In this document: positions 40,352 through 47,165 of the stretch, piece by piece
Layout: each line of letters begins with the position of its first letter
Position numbering within the stretch: the first letter of the stretch is position 1
Assembly (NCBI GenBank): GCA_049606935.1
Contig: JBMYWA010000009.1
Span: 1 to 47,165, forward strand
Length of the DNA: 47,165 nucleotides
From: CAJXZP01 sp049606935
GTDB taxonomy: Bacteria > Bacteroidota > Bacteroidia > Flavobacteriales_G > Salibacteraceae
Reading direction: 5' to 3'
Program-made: the position numbers and the translations under genes
Notes under the pieces: model-generated
Databases searched by the model: none
What the model saw: the letters and a program-made list of their open reading frames with translations, nothing else
What the model was told of the DNA's origin: nothing

Positions 40352-41158
40352 TTATTTTTTAGCCGTTCTAATCAGTTTGCTACACTTATCTTTTGCTTGG
40401 TCAGAAAGTGTCATTATGATTGAGTTTTCTGTATTGGAAGCGTTTCCAATTTTTCGGCCCTTTTTGTCTAGGGAAACATCATTGGTTTTTGGATTCCAAT
40501 AATATCGTTGATCAACATTTTCAATTACAATGGCTTTGAAAGGATCTGCTGGAATAACTTTTAAATGAGTATAAAAATTAGAGTATTCATTACCATTTGG
40601 ATAAGCAATATCTGCAGTATAGTTGATATTGTCTTCTGTTTGTAATTTAACATAACAAGGACCTTGGTACGACTCTGAAGAAACCTGAAGAATGTCCATG
40701 TAATTAATGCTATACATTTCTCCCTTTTTTTGAGCAATTACTTTTACAATGTTATAACCAGACTGTATTAAATCTCCATTTGCAAGAATAGAAACTTTAA
40801 CTTTCAATGAAGCAATCCTTCTATCTTCACGCTTTGTTAATTCATGGTATTGTTCAATTTCCCATTTTAAGGAAAGTGCTGGTCTGCTTGCCAAATAATT
40901 AATTCTGTTAGATAGATCTTGTTTGTTCATCAATAGTGGGGTAGAAATTTTTCCATCTATATCAACATTAACATTTACCCAATTACAATCTTCGCTAAAA
41001 GATCGCATAAAAGGGGCAACATCTGCATGAGAGTTGATGTTGCTAATTTTATTCTCTAAAACATCCTCAATAAAAATTTGAAACCCGGTTGATTTTTGAG
41101 CTGTAACCGCAAGCGTGCTCATTAAAAGCACAAAAAGTGCTATGGTTTTATTTTTCAT
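40352..41158 (-). CDS. Secreted protein of unknown function, cotranscribed with paaE
   Basis: About 269 residues from the ATG at 41158, which begins the signal MKNKTIALFVLLMSTLAVTAQ. Other ATGs in frame at 41164, 41167 and 41182 exist, the last overlapping paaE by 11 bases. The body is a mixed alpha-beta protein (KWEIEQYHELTKREDRRIASLKV, YSNFYTHLKVIPADPF, ENVDQRYYWNPKTNDVSLDKKG). I recognise no family. It has no T9SS or lipoprotein feature. Close linkage to paaE, with a common terminator, may be incidental. Confidence 0.75.
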   Translation of the reverse strand: MKNKTIALFVLLMSTLAVTAQKSTGFQIFIEDVLENKISNINSHADVAPFMRSFSEDCNWVNVNVDIDGKISTPLLMNKQDLSNRINYLASRPALSLKWEIEQYHELTKREDRRIASLKVKVSILANGDLIQSGYNIVKVIAQKKGEMYSINYMDILQVSSESYQGPCYVKLQTEDNINYTADIAYPNGNEYSNFYTHLKVIPADPFKAIVIENVDQRYYWNPKTNDVSLDKKGRKIGNASNTENSIIMTLSDQAKDKCSKLIRTAKK

Positions 41159-41171
41159 ATTCATCATTTTT

Positions 41172-42242
41172 TTAGTCATCAAAACTTACTACTACTTTTT
41201 CTGTTGTTGGATGTGCTTGGCAAGTTAATATATATCCGGCTTCTACTTCCTCGTCCAATAAAGAGTAGTTCATAGTCATGTTTGCTTTACCTTCAATTAA
41301 TTTGGCCTTACACGTACAACATACCCCTCCCTTACAAGAAAAAGGTAAATCAATTCCAGCTTCCACACCTGCTTGTAGAATATCCATTCCTTCTGTTTTT
41401 AACTCAAAGTCATACTGCTCATCATCCATAATAATGGTCATGTTAGCCGTTACCTTCTCTGCTGCAGGAATATCATTTACATCCTTTTTTTCTGCTGAAC
41501 CAGAAGTGTGAAACAATTCAAAGTGAACCTTTGAATCATCTACCTTTTGATCGGATAAATACGCACGAATCTCGTTAGTCATTCCTTCAGGACCACACAT
41601 AAAAAACTCATCTACACTTTTTACATTAAACAAGGTTTTGCCCCATAATGGTAGTTTTTTAGCGTCTATCCTTCCGTAAAATGCATCAATACCTCGGTTT
41701 TCTTGACTCAATACTAATTGCATGTTGAATCGTGCTGGATAAGCATTTTTGATTTGATCTAATTCCTTTCCGAAAATGATTGAATCTACATCCTTATTCC
41801 CATAAAGTAAAGTGAAAGAGCTTTCTAATTCTGTTTCCAGTACGTGTTTAATTATGCTTAAAACAGGGGTAATTCCACTACCGGCAGCAAAAGCTACATA
41901 TTGTTTTTTATTGGCGCTTTTGAACTCGCTATAAAAATGCCCCATTGGAGTCATTACCTCCAACGAGTCACCTATTTTTAAAGTGTTATTGGCATAGGTT
42001 GAAAACACGCCACCTGGAACCTGCTTTATAGCTACCCTTAATTCGTTTTCGCTTGGAGAAGAACAAACAGAATATGCCCTTCTCACATCTTCACCATCAA
42101 TAGTGGTTTTTAAGGTGATGTATTGCCCTGGAATAAAAGCGTAATCGTCTTTATTTATTTCTGATGGAATAGAAAACGCTACAGAAACGGTATCATTGGT
42201 TTCTTTTCTAACGTCATTTACTGTTAAAGTATTAAACTGCAT
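41172..42242 (-). CDS. paaE: Phenylacetyl-CoA epoxidase reductase subunit PaaE
   Basis: 356 residues from the ATG at 42242 (MQFNTLTVNDV); the frame is open 19 codons further upstream without family match. An N-terminal ferredoxin-reductase half binds flavin (RRAYSVCSSP, RAYS motif) and NAD(P)H (FAAGSGITPVLSIIKHVL, FMCGPEGM). The C-terminal plant-type [2Fe-2S] domain has CKGGVCCTCKAKL and a final Cys in YILTCQAHP. It feeds electrons to the di-iron epoxidase PaaAC. In most organisms paaE ends a paaABCDE operon; here it is on the opposite strand, divergent from paaA across 218 bases. Confidence 0.93.
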   Translation of the reverse strand: MQFNTLTVNDVRKETNDTVSVAFSIPSEINKDDYAFIPGQYITLKTTIDGEDVRRAYSVCSSPSENELRVAIKQVPGGVFSTYANNTLKIGDSLEVMTPMGHFYSEFKSANKKQYVAFAAGSGITPVLSIIKHVLETELESSFTLLYGNKDVDSIIFGKELDQIKNAYPARFNMQLVLSQENRGIDAFYGRIDAKKLPLWGKTLFNVKSVDEFFMCGPEGMTNEIRAYLSDQKVDDSKVHFELFHTSGSAEKKDVNDIPAAEKVTANMTIIMDDEQYDFELKTEGMDILQAGVEAGIDLPFSCKGGVCCTCKAKLIEGKANMTMNYSLLDEEVEAGYILTCQAHPTTEKVVVSFDD

Positions 42243-42448
42243 AGATAAACTTTGGTTGCTCGCAAAAATATACTTTAAACTCAAAGAATTAGAACGCATT
42301 TTTTGTTTATTTCTATCGAAAAGTAGCGAAATGAATACTAGAAAAACATAAAACTGTAATTTTTCTCGCGTATGCTTTTTTGTTGAACTATTTATGGGTT
42401 TTTATCATATAGTTAACGACATTAATTTTTTAAACTTGTGGTTGTAAA

Positions 42449-42460
42449 AATTCGCGAATT
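42449..42460. promoter_or_regulatory. 12-bp palindrome abutting the paaA start codon
   Basis: AATTCGCGAATT is a perfect palindrome placed directly before the paaA ATG. A near -7 box TAAACTTG is at 42431-42438. The palindrome would sit in the first bases of the mRNA, where a bound repressor could block initiation. Confidence 0.45.
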
Positions 42461-43396
42461 ATGACCGAAGAACAATTAGAAAAGAATTTTCAAGATAGAA
42501 TTGATGCCGAAATGAAAATTGAGCCACGAGAGTGGATGCCAGAAGGGTATCGAAAACACTTGATTCGTCAAATTTCTCAACATGCTCACAGTGAAGTTAT
42601 TGGAATGCAACCTGAAGGGAACTGGATTACTAGAGCTCCTAGTTTGCGTGCAAAAATGGTATTGATGGCAAAGGTTCAAGATGAAGCCGGCCACGGTCTT
42701 TATTTGTATAGCGCCTGTGAAACTTTAGGTATTAGTAGAGATGAATTGGTAGAACAATTACATACAGGTAAAGCTAAGTATGCCAGTATTTTTAATTACC
42801 CTACACTAAACTGGGCCGATATGGGTGCAGTAGGTTGGTTGGTTGATGGTGCGGCTATTGTGAATCAGGTATCACTTCAAAGAACATCTTATGGACCCTA
42901 TTCTAGGGGTATGGTTAAGATTTGTAAAGAAGAAAGTTTTCATCAGCGTCAAGGGTATGAAATTATTGCCAATATGGCTAAAGGTACTCCTGAACAAAAG
43001 AAAATGGCTCAAGATGCTTTAAACCGATTTTGGTGGCCGTCTTTAATGATGTTTGGTCCGCATGATTCTGATTCTCCAAATAGTGGTAACGCTATGAAAT
43101 GGAAAATTAAAAGAGAAAGTAATGATGTTTTACGTCAGCGTTTTATTGATAAAACCATTCAACAAGCGGAGTTAATCGGACTGACTGTTCCTGATCCAGA
43201 TCTTAAATGGAATGAAGAGCGTCAGAGTTATGATTCTGGAGAAATTAATTGGGATGAATTTTATTCAGTAATTAACGGAAACGGATTAGCAAATCGTCAA
43301 AGAGTTTCTCAACATAAAAAAGCACACGATGAGGGTGCCTGGGTTCGTGAGGCCGCCAAAGCCTACGCAGATAAGCAAAAAGAAGTTTTAGTATAA
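42461..43396 (+). CDS. paaA: Phenylacetyl-CoA 1,2-epoxidase catalytic subunit PaaA
   Basis: 311 residues. The di-iron oxygenase subunit that epoxidises the ring of phenylacetyl-CoA. Family text is RIDAEMKIEPREWMPEGYRKHLIRQISQHAHSEVIGMQPEGNW, the iron-ligand motif DEAGHGLYLYSACETLG (ExxH), and ESFHQRQGYEII (second ExxH). The size is near the usual ~309-330. It heads the paaA-paaB-paaC run; 11 bases separate it from paaB. It is divergent from paaE. Confidence 0.96.
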   Translation: MTEEQLEKNFQDRIDAEMKIEPREWMPEGYRKHLIRQISQHAHSEVIGMQPEGNWITRAPSLRAKMVLMAKVQDEAGHGLYLYSACETLGISRDELVEQLHTGKAKYASIFNYPTLNWADMGAVGWLVDGAAIVNQVSLQRTSYGPYSRGMVKICKEESFHQRQGYEIIANMAKGTPEQKKMAQDALNRFWWPSLMMFGPHDSDSPNSGNAMKWKIKRESNDVLRQRFIDKTIQQAELIGLTVPDPDLKWNEERQSYDSGEINWDEFYSVINGNGLANRQRVSQHKKAHDEGAWVREAAKAYADKQKEVLV

Positions 43397-43407
43397 ATAG
43401 AATAGAT

Positions 43408-43701
43408 ATGTCAGTAGATAATAATCAAGGTGAATTGTGGGAAGTTTTTATTCAGTCAAAGAATAATTTACCATACAAACATGTAGGTTCTGTTCATGCA
43501 ACAGACAAAGAAATGGCTTTACAAAATGCGCGTGATTTATATACCCGTAGAGGTGAGGGCAGAGGTATTTGGGTAGTGCCTTCTCAATACATTGTAGCAT
43601 CTGACCCTGTGGAAGACGCTTCGTTTTTTGACCCTTCAGAAGATAAAATTTACCGCCATCCAACCTTTTACGAAATGCCTGAAGGTTCTAAAAATATATA
43701 G
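43408..43701 (+). CDS. paaB: Phenylacetyl-CoA epoxidase subunit PaaB
   Basis: 97 residues, normal for PaaB, a small structural subunit bridging PaaAC heterodimers. The family text WEVFIQSKNNLPYKHVGSVHATDKEMALQNARDLYTRRGEGRGIWVVPS is continuous. The end FDPSEDKIYRHPTFYEMPEG is also typical. It lies two bases before paaC. Confidence 0.95.
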   Translation: MSVDNNQGELWEVFIQSKNNLPYKHVGSVHATDKEMALQNARDLYTRRGEGRGIWVVPSQYIVASDPVEDASFFDPSEDKIYRHPTFYEMPEGSKNI

Positions 43702-43703
43702 TT

Positions 43704-44462
43704 ATGACTACTCAAGAAATGTTATTTCAATACTGTCTTCGTATGGGAGATACCCATAATGTGCTTTCGCATAGAATGGGAGAGTGGTGTACAAATGGCC
43801 ATATTTTAGAAGAAGATATTGCCATGACCAACATTGCATTAGATCATATTGGAGCGGCTAGAGCTTGGTTGATTTATGGTGGTGAGATTGAAAATAAAGG
43901 CCGTACAGAGGATGATTTGGCATACCATAGAGACGAACGAGATTATGTTAATATGTTAATTGCTGAATTACCTAATGGAAATTTTGCAGACACCATTGCA
44001 CGTAATTTTATGTTTGATGCCTTTGCCGTTTTGTATTATAAAGAATTGCTTAACAGCTCAGATTCAACTTTGGCGGGTATTGCCGGTAAAGTAATTAAAG
44101 AAGCCGAGTATCATTTAAAGCATTCATCTAATTGGATGGTTAGATTAGGCGATGGTACAGCCGAAAGTCATGAAAAAATGCAAGATGCCATTAACGAAGT
44201 ATGGCGTTTTACGGGCAACATGTTTGAAATGGATGAATTAGATCAAAATTTAGCAGATGCCGGAATTGTGGTGGATTGCGCTAAGTTTAAAGATCAATGG
44301 ATGTCTATGGTGGTTTCAAAAGTAAATGAGGCAACTTGTACTTTACCAGAGAATAATTATATGTTGAGTGGAAGTAAAGAAGGTATACATACCGAAGCAT
44401 TAGGTCATATGTTGGCTGAAATGCAATCGTTAGCTAGGGCTTATCCAGATGCCAAATGGTAA
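43704..44462 (+). CDS. paaC: Phenylacetyl-CoA epoxidase subunit PaaC
   Basis: 252 residues. A ferritin-like partner of PaaA with degenerate iron sites; it stabilises the catalytic subunit. Visible text is LSHRMGEWCTNGHILEEDIAMTNIALDHIGAARAWLIYGGEIE and EAEYHLKHSSNWMVRLGDGTAESHEKMQDAINEVWRFTGNMFE. The gene is followed by a hairpin with T-run before paaD, which stands 74 bases downstream. Confidence 0.94.
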   Translation: MTTQEMLFQYCLRMGDTHNVLSHRMGEWCTNGHILEEDIAMTNIALDHIGAARAWLIYGGEIENKGRTEDDLAYHRDERDYVNMLIAELPNGNFADTIARNFMFDAFAVLYYKELLNSSDSTLAGIAGKVIKEAEYHLKHSSNWMVRLGDGTAESHEKMQDAINEVWRFTGNMFEMDELDQNLADAGIVVDCAKFKDQWMSMVVSKVNEATCTLPENNYMLSGSKEGIHTEALGHMLAEMQSLARAYPDAKW

Positions 44463-44486
44463 TGTAATAATGAGTTTTATATACAG

Positions 44487-44520
44487 AAAAACCTGAGGCT
44501 CGCTTCGGGTTTTTCTTTTT
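44487..44520 (+). terminator. Terminator-like hairpin between paaC and paaD
   Basis: An 11-bp stem AAAAACCTGAG / TTCGGGTTTTT (two wobbles) has a six-base loop GCTCGC and is followed by C and five T. It stands inside what would normally be one operon and could reduce paaD expression relative to paaABC. Confidence 0.7.
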
Positions 44521-44536
44521 GAAATAGATTTTTGAT

Positions 44537-45028
44537 ATGGTAGATTTAACAGTTGATGAGGTATGGGAAGTGCTAAATTTAATCCCGGACCCTGAAATAC
44601 CCGTTATTAGTATTGTGGAATTAGGGGTAGTGCGTAACTTAAAAATTATAGGAGATGCTATTCAAATTCAAATTACTCCTACCTATACTGGATGCCCTGC
44701 TACCAATGTGTTTGAACAGGATATTCGTTCAAAAATGACCGAAGTAGGTTTTAAGGAAGTGGAGATTTCTTTTCAATACTCCCCAGCTTGGACTACCGAT
44801 TGGTTGGGAACCGAAGCGCGTGAAAAACTAAGGAAATTTGGTATAGCTCCACCCGAAGGGTCTACCACTGATAAAAGCTTCCTGTTAGGGGAAAGGCCAA
44901 TTGTAAAATGCCCTCAATGTAAATCGTCTAATACCGAAATGACTAGTCAATTTGGTTCTACGGCTTGCAAGTCATTATATAAATGTAAGGATTGCTTGGA
45001 GCCATTTGATTACTTCAAATGTATTTAA
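44537..45028 (+). CDS. paaD: PaaD, Fe-S assembly-type protein of the phenylacetyl-CoA epoxidase cluster
   Basis: 163 residues. A DUF59/MIP18-type N-terminal domain (VWEVLNLIPDPEIPVISIVELGVVRNL ... YTGCPATNVFEQDI) is followed by a zinc-ribbon tail with four Cys in two pairs (KCPQCKSSN and YKCKDCLEPF, plus STACKS). PaaD is thought to help assemble the iron sites of the epoxidase rather than catalyse. Downstream there is no terminator before the next gene, 76 bases away, which has its own -7 box. Confidence 0.94.
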   Translation: MVDLTVDEVWEVLNLIPDPEIPVISIVELGVVRNLKIIGDAIQIQITPTYTGCPATNVFEQDIRSKMTEVGFKEVEISFQYSPAWTTDWLGTEAREKLRKFGIAPPEGSTTDKSFLLGERPIVKCPQCKSSNTEMTSQFGSTACKSLYKCKDCLEPFDYFKCI

Positions 45029-45092
45029 TTTATAACCCTAATAAATTAAGTTTATATTAGTTGTATTAATGGGGGTGTGAAGCGAAATTTTC

Positions 45093-45100
45093 TAATTTTG
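45093..45100 (+). promoter_or_regulatory. -7 box four bases before the start of the YCF48-like gene
   Basis: TAATTTTG matches TAnnTTTG exactly and ends four bases before the ATG at 45105. The transcript would begin at or next to the start codon, giving a leaderless mRNA. Confidence 0.5.
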
Positions 45101-45104
45101 ATTC

Positions 45105-46349
45105 ATGAAAAAACTCACTATAATCATCACCGTATTTTGCTTTTTTATTTACTCCATAAACGGCTTGTCTCAATGGGTAAATATTCCATCTCCAGTTTCT
45201 GGAAACTTGATTTTATTCGATATGAGCTTTCCTGAAAATCAAAATGATGTTGGCTTTACAGGAGGGTCAAATTACACCTATAACGGAAAGGGTAAAGTTT
45301 TAAAAACCCAAGATAACGGACTAACTTGGACGGAAGTTTATTCTAGTACTGTAAGTGGAACTGGAATAATGTCGTTACATTTCACTTCTGTTTCTAATGG
45401 ATTTGCGGGTATGATGAATGGTGATTTGATTACAACCAATGATGGGGGTGCAAATTGGACTTCTACCGATATTGATCCAGCTAGTAATCAAGGGGAAATT
45501 GATGCGCTGGACTTTTTTGATTCGCAAATTGGAATACTAAATACAAGCACTAGAAGTATTTATAATACCATAGATGGAGGAGTTTCTTGGACAAGAACGC
45601 AAACTCCTATTCCAGATGTTTTAGATGTAACTTTTGCAACCGCTGATAGTGTGTTTGCAGTGGGTAAGCGACAAGAAATTTACAGGTCTGTTAATGGAGG
45701 AAAAAACTGGACTAAAATATATTCTACCAATAAATTGGATAATTACAATATGGGGGTAGACTTTTTAGATGCAATGAATGGAATAGTAACAAGTGAGTAC
45801 GGAGAGGCATTTATTACTACCGATGGAGGTTCAAATTGGAACGTTACTCAAATAGGCCAGGCCGATTTATTAAAGGATCCTTTGATGAAATCAACAACCC
45901 AAATTTCTGTAGCCTGCTCTCCTGGAGTTGTTTTTACCACATATGATGGCGGGTTGTCGTGGAGTGACGATACAACCTCATACAACTTAAATAGATCCTA
46001 TAATAAGATTGAAAGAACTCCAAACGGTACAGAAATAGTGTGCGGTTCAGGACCGGATGGAGGAACAGTAATTAGAAAGCCGGGCAGTTCAGTGTCTGTA
46101 AAGGAGATGGGAATTGCAAACTTTGAGTTATACCCTAATCCTGCAATTGATTACTTGACCATTGAATTAGGTTCAAGAAATAAAAGTACGGTTGTGGAAG
46201 TTTATGATATCAGAGGAAACAAAATGAAAAAATTAAAGCTGACAAAGTTGAGTACAATACTTTCTATTTCTGAATTGTCGTCAGGGCTTTATTTGATGAT
46301 TGTGAAGGATGATGAAGGCGTTAACTTCAAACACTTTGTAAAGCATTAA
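45105..46349 (+). CDS. Secreted YCF48/BNR-repeat protein with T9SS sorting domain
   Basis: 414 residues. The signal peptide is MKKLTIIITVFCFFIYSINGLSQ. Residues ~25-325 form a beta-propeller of repeats each ending DGG..W (TTNDGGANWTS, TIDGGVSWTR, SVNGGKNWTK, TTDGGSNWNV, TYDGGLSWSD), the pattern of YCF48/HCF136 and sialidase BNR-like repeats. The C-terminal ~80 residues (FELYPNPAIDYLTIEL ... VEVYDIRGNKMKKLKL ... LSSGLYLMIVKD) are a T9SS type A sorting domain. It is a surface or secreted protein; the ligand is unknown. It is unrelated in function to the paa genes as far as can be seen. Confidence 0.9.
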   Translation: MKKLTIIITVFCFFIYSINGLSQWVNIPSPVSGNLILFDMSFPENQNDVGFTGGSNYTYNGKGKVLKTQDNGLTWTEVYSSTVSGTGIMSLHFTSVSNGFAGMMNGDLITTNDGGANWTSTDIDPASNQGEIDALDFFDSQIGILNTSTRSIYNTIDGGVSWTRTQTPIPDVLDVTFATADSVFAVGKRQEIYRSVNGGKNWTKIYSTNKLDNYNMGVDFLDAMNGIVTSEYGEAFITTDGGSNWNVTQIGQADLLKDPLMKSTTQISVACSPGVVFTTYDGGLSWSDDTTSYNLNRSYNKIERTPNGTEIVCGSGPDGGTVIRKPGSSVSVKEMGIANFELYPNPAIDYLTIELGSRNKSTVVEVYDIRGNKMKKLKLTKLSTILSISELSSGLYLMIVKDDEGVNFKHFVKH

Positions 46350-46370
46350 GAATAGTTCTGTAGATTGTAC

Positions 46371-46675
46371 TCATTTTAAACCCCGTTCTTTTAAAATTCT
46401 CTTTAAATCATCCAAATTATTAGAATCATTGAATTTTTTGTAATAGAATTTTTCTTATTGAATCCATTTGTTTTTTATCAATATCAGCGGATAAAAAATA
46501 GGATTAAAAAGAGTCATAGTTTTCGATTATTTGAGATTGTATGATAGACTCCCAGATCTTCAAAGTTGTGTTCACTTCCAAATTCAACTTTTCAATTAAA
46601 GCCATTTAAAGCTTGATTATTGCATGAGTACAATGCAATAATAAATGAGATGAAAATTAGATATGAATATTTCAT
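46371..46675 (-). pseudogene. Decayed small lipoprotein gene
   Basis: The minus strand begins at 46675 with a clean lipoprotein signal, MKYSYLIFISFIIALYSC followed by NNQ. The continuation shifts to another frame at about codon 22 (ALIEKLNLEVNTTLKIWE and SIIQSQIIENYDSF) and meets an in-frame stop. It then resumes in the same frame as SYFLSADIDKKQMDSIRKIL. After a further shift it ends KKFNDSNNLDDLKRILKERG and a stop at 46371. At least two frameshifts and one nonsense codon are needed to join it, so it is not translatable in full. The original protein would have been ~100 residues. The region 46676-46795 holds nothing recognisable. Confidence 0.65.
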
Positions 46676-46795
46676 TTTTTAATGAATATTGATTGACTTT
46701 ATGTCTAGAAACGAAAGTTGTATGTTTGAGTAAAGGGTTTGAAAAGTATAGTTTTCAAATTTGCACATAGCCAAATTAATTTTTTATTGTTGCCA

Positions 46796-47165
46796 TTAAT
46801 CATATTCAATTAGTTGTTTTGTATGGTGCTTAAAGTGATTTACATAGTCTTCAATCAAAAACTTTAAGTTGAAAATAGTTCCGTTGTTTGTTAGAATTTT
46901 ATAATCAAGAGACTCTGTAGTTTGAGTATTAATTATATAAATTATTCTTGCGTTAATGGCTTGTAATAAGTTTAAAATTTCAGCGGGCTCAGCTTCTTGG
47001 TAACGATTTGCCTTTACCAATTCATTTTGATTGTAACCGATTAATTTATAGGGTTTCTTATTGAATTGAATTTCTGTAAATCTTTGAAGATTATTGATTC
47101 CTGAATCTACCAAATGACCAAGAATTTCTTTTTTTGACCATTTTTCTGGATTTGTCTTTTCGGAC
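46796..47165 (-). CDS. DinB family protein, 5' end outside the window
   Basis: The frame is open to the right edge, so the true start lies beyond 47165; about 122 residues are visible. The opening visible text NPEKWSKKEILGHLVDSGINNLQRF is the first helix motif of DinB/YfiT-like four-helix proteins, with His of GHLVDS as a metal ligand. NELVKANRYQ and the C-terminal HFKHHTKQLIE supply the other His ligands. Members are metal-dependent enzymes such as thiol transferases, most without known substrate. An apparent start at 47113 (TTG) is internal and not used. Confidence 0.85.
   Translation of the reverse strand, partial: SEKTNPEKWSKKEILGHLVDSGINNLQRFTEIQFNKKPYKLIGYNQNELVKANRYQEAEPAEILNLLQAINARIIYIINTQTTESLDYKILTNNGTIFNLKFLIEDYVNHFKHHTKQLIEYD

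Noticed and set aside
46796..47113. A complete 105-residue gene starting at 47113
   Set aside because: The first codon there is TTG inside the DinB motif; the frame stays open with family-matching residues to the window edge.

Overview
The window is about 47 kb of AT-rich DNA from a member of the Bacteroidota, most likely a Flavobacteriales-type organism. The evidence is type IX secretion (T9SS) C-terminal sorting domains, a TonB-dependent receptor with an N-terminal carboxypeptidase-regulatory-like domain, PorV/PorQ-like barrels, many lipoproteins with short Sec/SPII signals, and Bacteroidota-type promoters (TTTG, about 18 bases, TAnnTTTG) with few Shine-Dalgarno sequences. No phage, insertion sequence or CRISPR array is visible. 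The layout looks chromosomal, with two respiratory or catabolic modules.

Left part (1-15.7 kb): a truncated gene with weak FGE-like resemblance, a small membrane protein, a geranylgeranylglyceryl-phosphate-synthase homologue, a phosphopantetheinyl transferase, ahcY, a Rieske-like lipoprotein that has lost its ligands, and a pair of unrecognised small envelope genes. Then comes a large outer-membrane locus (TonB receptor, ~1440-residue secreted protein, PorV/PorQ-like barrel), followed by greA and a HIT-family gene.

Middle (15.7-30.7 kb): ruvC, a flippase-like membrane protein with a GT2 glycosyltransferase, an AtoE-type fatty-acid transporter, a DUF3127 protein with an SSB-like tail, a flavin reductase, tRNA-Leu(UAG), and a shikimate pair aroB-aroA. 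A copper-flavoured set follows: a HYC_CC_PP-like protein, then an MbnP-like protein with a T9SS tail and two MbnH/MauG-like di-heme proteins. An outer-membrane pair (HhH-barrel protein and PorQ-like protein) lies on the minus strand.

Nitrous oxide respiration (30.9-40.1 kb): a lipoprotein cytochrome c, a clade II Sec/lipoprotein NosZ, a small polytopic membrane protein, nosL-nosD-nosF-nosY, an unknown lipoprotein, a two-domain VOC protein, and a fasciclin-domain lipoprotein. Cytochrome c, nosZ and the polytopic protein are each followed by a strong terminator. Together with the fasciclin gene they share an unusual promoter: GTCATG placed 30 or 31 bases before the TTTG of the -7 box. nosZ and the fasciclin gene additionally carry a Crp/Fnr-type dyad (TGAYN4ATCA) at an identical distance. 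This predicts a small regulon and brings the fasciclin lipoprotein into nitrous oxide respiration. It is the most interesting signal in the window.

Right part (40.3-47.2 kb): the phenylacetyl-CoA epoxidase genes are split, with paaE (plus a secreted unknown) on the minus strand and paaA-paaB-paaC-paaD on the plus strand. A 12-bp palindrome abuts the paaA start and a terminator-like hairpin sits between paaC and paaD. A YCF48/BNR-like secreted T9SS protein, a decayed lipoprotein gene and a DinB-family gene cut by the window edge complete the region. All names come from reading motifs; no database search was run.
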